DNA of 64,000 nt. Source: Brachybacterium massiliense (GTDB taxonomy: Bacteria > Actinomycetota > Actinomycetes > Actinomycetales > Dermabacteraceae). Positions 8,456-15,795 of this stretch are shown here, in pieces. Below the pieces are notes generated by a model, which made no database searches, had not been told where the DNA came from, and saw only the letters and a list, made by a program, of their open reading frames with translations. The first letter of the stretch is position 1. Each line of letters starts with the position of its first letter. The position numbers and the translations under genes are program-made. The stretch is from contig NZ_FXXB01000008.1 in assembly GCF_900184245.1 (NCBI RefSeq), forward strand, positions 1,588,146 to 1,652,145. The letters run 5' to 3'.

Positions 8456-9166
8456 ATGGCACCGGCCGTGACCGCACCGGGCAGCCGCGCGGAGACGCCG
8501 GGCAGCGACACCGTCGAGCCGGGGTCAAAGCCTGCGGTGCATGGGGTCATGGCCGCTCTGGCCTGGGTCCCGCGGCTGGTCCTGCTCCACCTCGGCTGGG
8601 TCGCACTGGTGCTCGTCGGCGGCGTGCTCCCGGGGCTCGCCCCGGCGACCGCGACCATGGTGGCCCTGCTGCGCCGTGAGGGCGGATTCGGCCAGGTGGA
8701 CGGTGGGTCCCGTCTGGTGCGCGCGGTGCTCGCTCGGTACTGGGCGGAGCTGGGGCCGGCCAATCGCGCTGCGGGTCCGTTCCTGCTGATTGCTCTCGCG
8801 GCGGGGATGAACGTGGTGCTCGGGATCGCCGGGGCCCTGCCCACATGGTTCTTCCCGGTGGGTTTCGTGGCCTCGATGCTCCTCGGAGTGCTGGCTCTGA
8901 CCTCGAGCGCCCATGCCGTGGTGCTGCACGTGCTGCGCCCGGGATCCCGGGCCTTCACGCTGTGGGCGGGGGCGCTCGCGGGGCCCTTCCTGCTTCCCGT
9001 CGCGACCGTCTCATGGATGGTCACGCTGTGCGCGACGGCGGTCATCGGTACCATCATCCAACCCATCGGATGGTTCATGAGCGGAGGAGCGGTGATCGCG
9101 GTGACCACTGTCGTGCTGGCCCGGACCTGGCAGTCCCGCCTCGATGCCGTGCAGGGGCGTCGGTGA
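8456..9166 (+). CDS. DUF624 membrane protein (YesL-like)
   Basis: A 236-residue protein with four or five hydrophobic segments (about residues 35-70, 105-130, 135-160, 170-195, 205-220). The segment HLGWVALVLVGGVLPGLAPATATMVALLRR resembles the N-terminal part of DUF624/YesL proteins, which commonly sit in carbohydrate ABC operons and are of unknown biochemical role; a function in transporter assembly or regulation has only been suggested by context. It starts 3 bp after the MalG-type permease and its stop overlaps the GTG of the LacI regulator, so translation is coupled. Confidence 0.75.
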   Translation: MAPAVTAPGSRAETPGSDTVEPGSKPAVHGVMAALAWVPRLVLLHLGWVALVLVGGVLPGLAPATATMVALLRREGGFGQVDGGSRLVRAVLARYWAELGPANRAAGPFLLIALAAGMNVVLGIAGALPTWFFPVGFVASMLLGVLALTSSAHAVVLHVLRPGSRAFTLWAGALAGPFLLPVATVSWMVTLCATAVIGTIIQPIGWFMSGGAVIAVTTVVLARTWQSRLDAVQGRR

Positions 9167-10236
9167 CGGGCACGTCGGACCCGCACCCGGTCGCCCCGGG
9201 GCAGGACCGACCTCGCAATGCGACGATGCGGGACATCGCCGAGCTGCTCGGCGTGTCCATCAAGACGGTCTCCAACGTGGTCAACGACCGGCCCAACGTG
9301 GGTCCCGGGACCAGGGAGAGGGTCCAGCAGGCCATCCGCGAGCTCAACTACCGCCCGCAGGTCGGCGCCCAGCAGATGCGCACCGGGACCAGCGGCCTGA
9401 TCACCCTGGCGATCCCCTCGCTGGCGGGGACGTACTTCTCCGAGCTGGCGCAGTGCTTCGCCGATGAGGCGCAGCGTCGCCGGCACAGCATCATGTTGCA
9501 CAGCACGGCCGCCGGTCGCGACGAGGAGCACAGCGTGCTGTCCGGGTTCACGCGCGTGCTCGGCGACGGCGTGGTGTTCAACCCGCTCCTGATCGGTGAG
9601 AGCGTCCTGGCGGACCTGGGGCACACCATCCAGCCGACGGTGTTCATCGGTGAGCACCTCGAGGAGGGCCAGCTGCCGTCCGGAGCGGACTACGTGCGCA
9701 CGGACAACGCCCGCGCCGCGTACGACGCCACCCAGCACCTCCTGGCGAAGGGGCGGCGTCGCATCGCCTACCTCGGGGCGCTCTCCTTCGCCGAGGCGAG
9801 GCAGGAGCATTCCACCAGCCGTCTGCGTGTGGGCGGTTACCGGCAGGCCCTCTCCGAGGCCGGGGCGGGCGCTCCGGTCCTCCAGGAGGTGACCAGCTGG
9901 ACCCCGGAGGGCGGGCTGGACGCGGTGCGCGCGCTGCTGCGGGAGCACCCCGGCACGGACGGGATCGTGTGCGGCAACGACGACCTCGCGCGCGGTGCAC
10001 TGGTCGGTCTGCAGGGCCTCGGTGTCCGCGTTCCGCAGGACGTCGCCGTCATCGGGCACGACAACATCCTCGAAGCCCCCTTCACCACTCCGCCGCTGAC
10101 CACGATCGACCCGGACAAGCCGCAGCTCGCCTCGACCGTGCTGGACCTGCTGCTGGAGCGGATCGAGGGCTATCGGGGGCCGCCGCGCGTGGTCACCACG
10201 GCGCATCGACTGATCGAGCGCAAGAGCACGGGCTGA
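9163..10236 (+). CDS. LacI-family transcriptional repressor
   Basis: A 357-residue regulator with an N-terminal helix-turn-helix (MRDIAELLGVSIKTVSNVVN, residues 22-41) and a periplasmic-binding-protein-like effector domain ending with the usual PLTTIDPD and HRLIERKST segments. GTG 9163 overlaps the stop of the DUF624 gene; ATG 9226 (21 codons later, directly at the HTH) is a possible alternative start. As the last gene of the arabinoside operon it most likely represses it and the divergent GH51/GH93 genes through the sites near 5073-5107, released by an arabinose-containing inducer. The inducer is inferred. Confidence 0.92.
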   Translation: MTGTSDPHPVAPGQDRPRNATMRDIAELLGVSIKTVSNVVNDRPNVGPGTRERVQQAIRELNYRPQVGAQQMRTGTSGLITLAIPSLAGTYFSELAQCFADEAQRRRHSIMLHSTAAGRDEEHSVLSGFTRVLGDGVVFNPLLIGESVLADLGHTIQPTVFIGEHLEEGQLPSGADYVRTDNARAAYDATQHLLAKGRRRIAYLGALSFAEARQEHSTSRLRVGGYRQALSEAGAGAPVLQEVTSWTPEGGLDAVRALLREHPGTDGIVCGNDDLARGALVGLQGLGVRVPQDVAVIGHDNILEAPFTTPPLTTIDPDKPQLASTVLDLLLERIEGYRGPPRVVTTAHRLIERKSTG

Positions 10237-10421
10237 GCGGCGCGGTCCTGCCCCCTTCAGGGGAGGTCACGCCCGCCCCACGCATTCCACAAAGGGGTTA
10301 CATAATCCGACGGCGCTGGTAGCGTGCCCTTGTGCACGTCACAGCGACCGCCAGGCGGTCGCCTCGTCCGGTGCCTTCGATCCCGGTGCCGGCGCCCTCA
10401 CCGAGGAAGGACCGTCCGCGC
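10237..10421. promoter_or_regulatory. Intergenic region with a possible promoter
   Basis: Between the LacI gene and the next oxidoreductase. A short GC hairpin (CCCC-TTCA-GGGG, about 10253-10264) could end the upstream transcript. CATAAT at 10301-10306 is a good -10 hexamer match in very GC-rich DNA, although no convincing -35 lies 16-18 bp upstream. It suggests the two following genes have their own promoter. Confidence 0.35.
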
Positions 10422-11441
10422 ATGAACCCCTCAGCGATCCCCGATGCCGACGCGCAGCAGGAGGCCCCTCGCCCCCTGCGCGTCGGCATCGTCGGCACCG
10501 GCGGGATCTCCCGCGCCCACCTGCCAGGATGGACCGAGCTCGGAGCTCAGCTGCACTGCTTCAGCCTCTCCGGGGCCGAGGAGTTCGCCGCCGAGACCGG
10601 TGCCGTCCTGCACTCCACCCTCGAGGAGCTGCTCGCGGCGGTGGACGTGGTGGACGTCTGCACGCCCACCCCGGAGCACCCCGGCGTGGTGCGCGCCGCG
10701 CTCGACGCCGGCAAGGACGTGATCTGCGAGAAGCCGCTGGCCCTGACCGGTGAGGAGGCCCGCGAGCTCGCCGAGCACGCCGAGAGGGTGGGGCGCCGGC
10801 TCTTCCCCGCCCATGTGGTGCGGTACTTCCCGCAGTACGCGGCGGCCAAGCGCGCGGTGGACACCGGCGCCGTGGGCGAGCTCGCGGTGCTGCGCTTCGA
10901 GCGCACCGGCTCGTTGCCGGACCGCTCCTGGTACGCGGACGAGGAGCTCTCCGGCGGCATCGTGATGGATCAGATGATCCATGACATCGACCAGGCGCTG
11001 TGGCTGGCCGGACCGGTCTCGAGCGTCTACGCCCAGCAGTCGGTCGCGAGCTCCGACGCCGCGGTGAGCACCGCCCACGTGGTGCTCACCCACCGTTCGG
11101 GAGCGATCAGCCACTGCCGCGGCTTCTGGGGCCCTCAGGGCACGAGGTTCCGGTACACCTTCGAGCTCGCCGGCGATGGCGGCCTGCTGCAGTACGACAG
11201 CGCGGGCGATCCCGGGATCGTCTTCGACGAGGTCGCCTCCGCCCGCCGCGGCAGCGGCGACGGCTTCCTGCCCGACGTCTCGACGCTGCGCGATCCCTAC
11301 GCCGCCGAGATCGTCGAGTTCGCCGCGGCGCTGAGCACCGGCGCCCCCACCCGCGTGGACGCGGCCGACGGCGTCGCCGCGGTCGAGATCTCCCGGGCCG
11401 CCCTCGAGTCCCTGCGCACCGGACGGAGCATCGCATGCTGA
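10422..11441 (+). CDS. Gfo/Idh/MocA-family NAD(P)-dependent oxidoreductase
   Basis: A 339-residue dehydrogenase with the Rossmann motif VGIVGTGGISRAH at about residues 22-34, the family marker CEKPLA (about 102-107) and the C-terminal alpha/beta domain with DQMIHDIDQALWL (His is the usual substrate-binding residue). Such enzymes oxidise or reduce sugars, inositols and their acids; the substrate is not predictable here. Start chosen at ATG 10422 with GAGGAAGGA upstream. The next gene, a paralogous oxidoreductase, overlaps by 7 bp, so they are co-translated and may act on successive intermediates or as partners. Confidence 0.88.
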   Translation: MNPSAIPDADAQQEAPRPLRVGIVGTGGISRAHLPGWTELGAQLHCFSLSGAEEFAAETGAVLHSTLEELLAAVDVVDVCTPTPEHPGVVRAALDAGKDVICEKPLALTGEEARELAEHAERVGRRLFPAHVVRYFPQYAAAKRAVDTGAVGELAVLRFERTGSLPDRSWYADEELSGGIVMDQMIHDIDQALWLAGPVSSVYAQQSVASSDAAVSTAHVVLTHRSGAISHCRGFWGPQGTRFRYTFELAGDGGLLQYDSAGDPGIVFDEVASARRGSGDGFLPDVSTLRDPYAAEIVEFAAALSTGAPTRVDAADGVAAVEISRAALESLRTGRSIAC

Positions 11442-12442
11442 CCGCACGACAGATCGACCCCACCGCCCCGCTCAAGATCGCGCTGATGAGCTGCGCGCAC
11501 ACCCACGCCGTGGGCTATGCCGGACTGCTCGAGGCCCGCGCCGACGTGGACCTCGTGGTCGCCGATCCCGACGGCTACGGCGACGTGCGCGGCGTGCGCG
11601 TGCTCCCCTCCTATGACGCCGCCTGGGATGCCTGGCCCGAGGGGCCCGACGCCATCGTGGTCACCAGCGCCAACGCCCACCACAAGGACCTCGTGCTCGA
11701 GGCCGCGCGCCGCGGCGTGCACGTGCTGTGCGAGAAGCCGCTCGCCACCACCCTCGCCGACGCCGGGGCGATGGTCGAGGCCTGCCGCGACGCCGGCGTG
11801 GTGCTGATGACCGCGTTCCCGGTGCACTTCGCGCCCGAGGTCACGGCCCTGCGCGCCGCGATCAGCGACGGCTCGCTCGGCGAGGTGGTGGGCCTGACCG
11901 GCACCAACAACGGCAAGCTCCCCGCAGGCCGGGACTGGTTCACCGACGTCGAGCTCGCCGGCGGCGGGGCGATGGTCGACCACACCGTCCACATCGCCGA
12001 GATCCTCGACTCCGTGTTCGGCCCGCCCGCGACGGTGCACGCCGTCACCAACCGGATCCTGTACGCCGAGCGGGCGGGGGAGGGCGCCGAGACCGGCGGC
12101 CTGGTCACCCTGACCTACGACTCGGGCCTGATCGCCACGATCGACTGCTCCTGGTCCCAGCCGGCCGACGCCCCCACCTGGGGCGGCCTGCGCCTGCAGG
12201 CTCTCGGCACCGGCGGGCAGCTGCAGATCGACGCCTTCGCCCAGCACGTGGGCGGGCACGACCAGTGGCTCCCCTACGGCACGAACACCGATGCCCTGCT
12301 GCTGGACGCCTTCCTCGACGCGGTCCGCGCGGGTGAGGCCGTGGATCCCACCGGCGAGGTGGGCTTGCGCACCGTCGCCGTGGTCGCCGCCGCCCAGGAG
12401 TCCGTGCGCACAGGCCAGCCGGTGGCTGTCGCGGAGGTGTGA
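11435..12442 (+). CDS. Gfo/Idh/MocA-family oxidoreductase
   Basis: A 335-residue protein related to the preceding gene product but with an atypical first strand, KIALMSCAHTHAVGY, instead of the classical GxGxxG; this variant occurs in a subgroup of the family whose N-terminus carries a His-rich loop. CEKPLATTL and the VDHTVHIAEIL segment confirm membership. The start overlaps the upstream stop by 7 bp. Substrate unknown; the loss of the Gly-rich loop makes the redox cofactor binding worth testing. Confidence 0.85.
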   Translation: MLTARQIDPTAPLKIALMSCAHTHAVGYAGLLEARADVDLVVADPDGYGDVRGVRVLPSYDAAWDAWPEGPDAIVVTSANAHHKDLVLEAARRGVHVLCEKPLATTLADAGAMVEACRDAGVVLMTAFPVHFAPEVTALRAAISDGSLGEVVGLTGTNNGKLPAGRDWFTDVELAGGGAMVDHTVHIAEILDSVFGPPATVHAVTNRILYAERAGEGAETGGLVTLTYDSGLIATIDCSWSQPADAPTWGGLRLQALGTGGQLQIDAFAQHVGGHDQWLPYGTNTDALLLDAFLDAVRAGEAVDPTGEVGLRTVAVVAAAQESVRTGQPVAVAEV

Positions 12443-12477
12443 AGCGGTGGTGGTGGGCGACGTCCCGCACACCGACT

Positions 12478-12487
12478 TCCTATAGGG
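12478..12487. promoter_or_regulatory. TCCTATAGGG operator upstream of the FadR-type regulator
   Basis: CCTATAGG palindrome (12479-12486), 54 bp before the ATG of the regulator at 12541, overlapping a possible -10 element (TATAGG). The same palindrome recurs at 17595, 17743 and 22377, so it is proposed as the autoregulatory site of the 12541 protein. Confidence 0.6.
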
Positions 12488-12540
12488 TGCGGGTCGGGGG
12501 ATGACGGGTTGCCCCGCCGACGGCGAGAAGGAGTGCAGAC

Positions 12541-13215
12541 ATGGTCGTGAGGCGACAAGTCCTGCGCGCCGAGGTCGAGGAGCTGATCCTCCAGCGTCTG
12601 CTCGAGGCGAGCTGGGCGCCGGGCTCGCGGCTGAGTATCGACGGTCTCGCCCGTGACCTGGAGGTCTCTCCGACCCCGGTCCGTGAGGCGATGGTGTCCC
12701 TCGAGCGCTCGGGACTGGTCGAGTACGTGGCGCTGCGCGGGTATGTGGTGGCACCGCCGCTCGATGCCGAGCACATGACGGAGCTGCTCGATGCGCGCAA
12801 GGTCGTCGAGACCGCCGCGCTCGGGCGCGCCTTCCGTGATCAGGACGCCCTGCTCGAGGATCTGGATGCGGCGCACACCGCCCATGCCGAGGTGCTCGCC
12901 CGCATCGGGGAGGACGGCTCGGAGGACTACACCCTGCTCAACGAGCACTTCCGTGCGGACTGGGCCTTCCACCAGGTGTTCTTCACCCACGCCGAGAACC
13001 GGTACCTGCGCTCGATGGTGGAGAACCTCGGCACCTACACCCACCGGATGCGTCAGACCTGGTCCGGCGGGCCGCAGATGTTCGACGGCCACGTCGCCCA
13101 TCAGGAGCACGGCCTGATCCTGGAGAAGGTGCGCCAGCACAATCATGACGGCGCGCTCGCAGCGCTGACCGCTCATCTCGACGGGGTGCTCTCCCGCTCG
13201 CTCGGCCCGCGCTGA
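12541..13215 (+). CDS. GntR/FadR-family regulator (FCD domain), probable tetritol-locus regulator
   Basis: A 224-residue regulator: winged helix in residues 5-75 (LEVSPTPVREAMVSLERSGLVEY is the recognition region and wing) and FCD effector domain from about residue 85, with the metal-binding Asp/His pattern (DARKVVE, HFRADWAFHQVFF, HQEH). The start has AGAAGGAG about 9 nt upstream. It precedes the tetritol catabolic genes and carries a TCCTATAGG-type palindrome in its own upstream region; identical palindromes lie before the kinase and isomerase genes, which makes this protein the obvious candidate repressor. The effector, perhaps a tetrulose phosphate or acid sugar, is inference. Confidence 0.88.
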   Translation: MVVRRQVLRAEVEELILQRLLEASWAPGSRLSIDGLARDLEVSPTPVREAMVSLERSGLVEYVALRGYVVAPPLDAEHMTELLDARKVVETAALGRAFRDQDALLEDLDAAHTAHAEVLARIGEDGSEDYTLLNEHFRADWAFHQVFFTHAENRYLRSMVENLGTYTHRMRQTWSGGPQMFDGHVAHQEHGLILEKVRQHNHDGALAALTAHLDGVLSRSLGPR

Positions 13216-13234
13216 CCGGGCTCGGGGCCGTTGT

Positions 13235-14116
13235 TCAGCTGCCCGTCAGCGGGTCCCCGCGATCGTCGGCGAAGCGGTTCCGCAGGAACTCGGAGTGCAC
13301 CTCGAGCGAACGCGTGACGCCGGAGACGATGTCGTTCTCGATCCGGTCGATGCCCTCGGAGAGGACGTCCAGCTGCTGGTCGATGCTTTCGAGATTCGCG
13401 ATCGCCTTGTCCCGCGCGGCCTCCGGGGTGGAGGGGGAGAGGAACCCGACGGTGCTCTCGAGGGCGTCCACCAGGTCCGGGATGTAGCGATCGGCCATCC
13501 CCTCGAGCGCCATCACGTCACCATCCGAGGAGCGGCGCGACTGCAGCGAGGCCGAGCCCAGCAGCGCATCGATCCGCATCAACAGGGTCTCGGTGCGATG
13601 CAGGATCTGCTTGACGGCCGGACTGGATGTCTGCCGGCGTACCTTGTGGAGCCGGCGACGCTGCGAACGGGAGTCCTTCACGATCTTCTCGAGCGTGGCG
13701 CGGGTCGCGGCGGGGATTTCCCCGGCGGTCCGGTTAAGCCGCACGGCCTGCGGTGCACGGTTGCGCAGCAGCAGGCCCGTGCCTCCGCCGATCACGGCCG
13801 CGACGCCCACGCCGGCGGCCAGGGGGATCAGCAGGCCTCCGCCGCCGATCAGGCTGCCGATGCCGAGCACCAGGAAGCTTCCCAGGCCCAGACTGCCGCC
13901 GAGCACCGACGGCACCCCCACGGTGAGCCAGCGCCCGCGCCGGCGCGGTGCGGAGACGGCTTTCGAGTACGGCGAATGGATCTTCCCCTCGAGCGGGCCG
14001 CGGGCCGTACCCTGGGGCGCGCCGCCGGACTTCCAGGGCATACCGGAGGCGTTCCGTGAGGGCGCACTCCCTCCGCGGAACGGGAGATCTCGGGACGAGC
14101 CGCGCTGAGGATTCAT
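13235..14116 (-). CDS. XpaC-like membrane-associated protein (paralogue of the 34794 protein)
   Basis: A 293-residue protein with a charged/Gly-rich N-terminus, two adjacent hydrophobic segments (about 65-85 and 90-115) and a C-terminal helical, probably coiled-coil region (120-290). It is related to the product of 34794-35720 through PLEGKIHSP (41-49), the conserved helical middle, and a near-identical C-terminal block with SLEVHSEFLRNRFAD. The other copy sits beside TelA and so belongs to the XpaC-like/TelA pair (stress, toxic-anion resistance families of unknown mechanism). This copy has no TelA neighbour. It starts just past a terminator hairpin, so is likely transcribed alone. Confidence 0.65.
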   Translation of the reverse strand: MNPQRGSSRDLPFRGGSAPSRNASGMPWKSGGAPQGTARGPLEGKIHSPYSKAVSAPRRRGRWLTVGVPSVLGGSLGLGSFLVLGIGSLIGGGGLLIPLAAGVGVAAVIGGGTGLLLRNRAPQAVRLNRTAGEIPAATRATLEKIVKDSRSQRRRLHKVRRQTSSPAVKQILHRTETLLMRIDALLGSASLQSRRSSDGDVMALEGMADRYIPDLVDALESTVGFLSPSTPEAARDKAIANLESIDQQLDVLSEGIDRIENDIVSGVTRSLEVHSEFLRNRFADDRGDPLTGS

Positions 14117-14126
14117 GACCTCTCCA

Positions 14127-14165
14127 GGCTAGCCCCCGCCCCCGAGAAGGGGCTGGGGGCTAGCC
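14127..14165 (-). terminator. Strong hairpin ending the tetritol kinase/isomerase operon
   Basis: GGCTAGCCCCC (14127-14137) pairs perfectly with GGGGGCTAGCC (14155-14165), with extra C/G pairs inside. It lies between the end of the TpiA-like gene and the XpaC-like gene, both on the minus strand, and probably terminates the former transcript. Confidence 0.7.
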
Positions 14166-14185
14166 CCCGAGATGTGCGGCGGCGA

Positions 14186-14947
14186 TCACGCGGCGAGGTG
14201 AGTCTGCGCGATCCGCAGCAGCTCGAGGTAGCCCTCGAGCTGCCAGGCGGTGCGGCCCACGAACAGGCCGGTGACGTGCCCGATCCCGAGCAGGTCCGCG
14301 GCGTTGTCGAGGTTCACCGAGCCGCCGTACAGCAGCCCTGCGACCTTGCCGGTGTACTGCTCGCCGAGGGCGGCGAAGGGCTCGATCAGTTCCTCGACCG
14401 TCGCCGGGCGGCCCTGCTCGCCGATCGCCCAGATCGGCTCGTAGGCGATGACCACGCGGGAGAGCTGCTGGTCATCGAGGCCCTCGAGGGCGCCGTGCGC
14501 CTGGTCGAGGATGAACTCGCTGGTCCCGCCGGAGTCCTTGACCTCGGCGCTCTCCCCGATGCACAGCAGAGGGATGAGGCCGTGGTGCAGCGTCGCGGAG
14601 ACCTTCAAGCGGGTGGTCTCGATCGTCTCCCCGAAGTGCTCGCGCCGCTCCGAGTGGCCGATCTCGACGATCTGCGCACCCGCGTCCTTGGCCTGGGGGA
14701 CGGAGACCTCTCCGGTCCACGCCCCGGCGTCCTCCCAGTGCGCGTTCTGCACACCGAGCAGCACCGGGGAGTCCTCGCCGAGCACCTCACGCACCGCAGC
14801 GGTCGCGGTGAAGGAGGGGATGACGAAGGGCTGCACCCCCTCGGGCGCCGCGCCCGCCAGATGGTCACGCAGGCCGCTGGCCCATTCGCGCCCCTCGGCG
14901 AGGGTCTTGTTCATCTTCCAGCTGGTGCCCACCCACAGGGTGCTCAT
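14186..14947 (-). CDS. lerI: TpiA-like tetrulose-phosphate isomerase (LerI/EryH type)
   Basis: A 253-residue TIM-barrel protein of the triosephosphate isomerase family with Lys11, His98 (EIGHSERR) and catalytic Glu170 (AYEPIWAIG). The first motif reads GTSWKMNK where housekeeping enzymes have a GNWKMN form; the Ser variant is typical, from memory, of tetritol-pathway homologues (L-erythrulose-1-phosphate isomerase LerI in mycobacteria, EryH/TpiA2 in Brucella). It lies in an operon with an RpiB-like isomerase and a DhaK-type kinase, which is the gene set of four-carbon sugar-alcohol catabolism, so I assign it to L-erythrulose 1-phosphate to D-erythrulose 4-phosphate conversion. A glycolytic role cannot be excluded. 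Confidence 0.8.
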   Translation of the reverse strand: MSTLWVGTSWKMNKTLAEGREWASGLRDHLAGAAPEGVQPFVIPSFTATAAVREVLGEDSPVLLGVQNAHWEDAGAWTGEVSVPQAKDAGAQIVEIGHSERREHFGETIETTRLKVSATLHHGLIPLLCIGESAEVKDSGGTSEFILDQAHGALEGLDDQQLSRVVIAYEPIWAIGEQGRPATVEELIEPFAALGEQYTGKVAGLLYGGSVNLDNAADLLGIGHVTGLFVGRTAWQLEGYLELLRIAQTHLAA

Positions 14948-14999
14948 CGCTCTCCTCCTCCGGGGCCTCCACGGCGCCGCTCATGGTTTTCGGGGTGCA

Positions 15000-15101
15000 T
15001 GCCCCGCGATCTGGGACGCATGCCCTGTGATCGGGTCGTGTGCCCGGCGATCGGGGGCGCGTGCTCCGTGATCGGGTCGCGTGTCCGGTGATGTGCCTCG
15101 A
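15000..15101. repeat. Five tandem 20-21 bp repeats
   Basis: Units start near 15000, 15021, 15041, 15062 and 15082; the shared pattern is TGCCCYGYGATCGGGTCG with drift, especially in the last unit. Spacing equals about two helical turns. There are no unique spacers of CRISPR size between the units. Function unknown. Confidence 0.75.
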
Positions 15102-15102
15102 C

Positions 15103-15150
15103 CGTTGCACAGTCGGCGCTCCGAGTGCTCAGAGCGCCGACTGCGCAACG
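15103..15150 (-). terminator. Long hairpin, 19-nt arms with one mismatch
   Basis: Left arm 15103-15121 (CGTTGCACAGTCGGCGCTC) and right arm 15132-15150 pair at 18 of 19 positions around a 10-nt loop. Lying between the RpiB-like and TpiA-like genes, it could terminate or process the operon mRNA, or be a mobile palindromic repeat. Confidence 0.6.
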
Positions 15151-15218
15151 CTCGACGTGATGTGCGGGGTGATGCCCCCGAGGATCGCGCCATCTGAGCC
15201 TCTCCCCCTCCGCCACGG

Positions 15219-15252
15219 GACGGAAAGTACCGGTCCGCTGGTACTTCCCGTC
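15219..15252 (-). terminator. Second hairpin, 13-nt arms with one mismatch
   Basis: GACGGAAAGTACC (15219-15231) and GGTACTTCCCGTC (15240-15252) form a stem with an 8-nt loop, 33 bp beyond the stop of the RpiB-like gene. It could be an intrinsic terminator or an mRNA-stabilising stem setting different levels for the two isomerases. Confidence 0.55.
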
Positions 15253-15284
15253 AAGTGGTGGTGGGTGAGGCGACGCGCGCGAAC

Positions 15285-15755
15285 TCAGGCCTGCTCGAGA
15301 GACCCGTCGTAGGCGCAGATCGCGTCGACCTTCTCGGCCGAGGCGGAGGTGGGGTCGAACTCGAGGTCCAGCCACACCTTGACCAGCTCCTTCGCGGACT
15401 CGAGGCCGATCACGCGCTGACCCATGCAGAGCACCTGCGCGTTGTTCGAGAGCACCGAGCGCTGCACGGAGTAGAGGTCGTGGGCGGTCACGGCGCGCAC
15501 GCCGGAGACCTTGTTCGCCGCGATCGCGACACCCAGGCCCGTGCCGCAGATCAGCAGGGCGCGATCGGCCTCGCCTGCGGCGACCTTCTCCGCCGCGGCG
15601 ACGGCGATATTGGGGTAGAAGGTGCCGTCGTCGGCGCTGCCCACGCCGACGTCGAACACGGACTCCACGCGGTCATCGCCCTCGAGCAGGGCCTTGAGCG
15701 CTTCCTTGTGGCCGTAGCCGGCGTTGTCGCCGCCGACGATGATCTTCAGTGCCAT
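15285..15755 (-). CDS. derI: RpiB/LacAB-type isomerase, probable D-erythrulose-4-phosphate isomerase (DerI/EryI)
   Basis: A 156-residue Rossmann-like isomerase. The family active-site Cys is Cys70 in LLICGTGLGVAIAANK, and the second half of the site is NNAQVLCMGQRVIG (104-117). Housekeeping RpiB interconverts ribose and ribulose 5-phosphates; homologues inside tetritol operons convert D-erythrulose 4-phosphate to D-erythrose 4-phosphate, which then enters the pentose phosphate pathway through transketolase. The gene follows the DhaK-type kinase after a 40-bp gap, with GAAGGAGAA before the ATG. Assignment to the C4 pathway rests on the neighbours. Confidence 0.8.
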   Translation of the reverse strand: MALKIIVGGDNAGYGHKEALKALLEGDDRVESVFDVGVGSADDGTFYPNIAVAAAEKVAAGEADRALLICGTGLGVAIAANKVSGVRAVTAHDLYSVQRSVLSNNAQVLCMGQRVIGLESAKELVKVWLDLEFDPTSASAEKVDAICAYDGSLEQA

Positions 15756-15795
15756 GGGATTCTCCTTCGAGAGGGTGTGCGAGTGGTGGTGCAGG

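Larger units (their letters stand above)
14948..15284. other. 337-bp spacer inside the isomerase operon: repeats and hairpins, no gene
   Basis: This is the largest gap in the operon. It holds five degenerate tandem repeats (15000-15101) and two hairpins (15103-15150 and 15219-15252), listed separately. Short frames across it are repetitive, rich in Arg/Pro/His and unsupported by ribosome sites, so I see no protein gene. Confidence 0.7.

Noticed and set aside
14186-14947. Housekeeping triosephosphate isomerase
   Set aside because: The SWKMN variant and the kinase/RpiB neighbours fit a tetrulose-phosphate isomerase better; glycolytic tpiA is normally with gap and pgk.
15000-15101. CRISPR array
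   Set aside because: Repeats of 20-21 bp are contiguous with no 30-40 bp spacers and no cas genes nearby.
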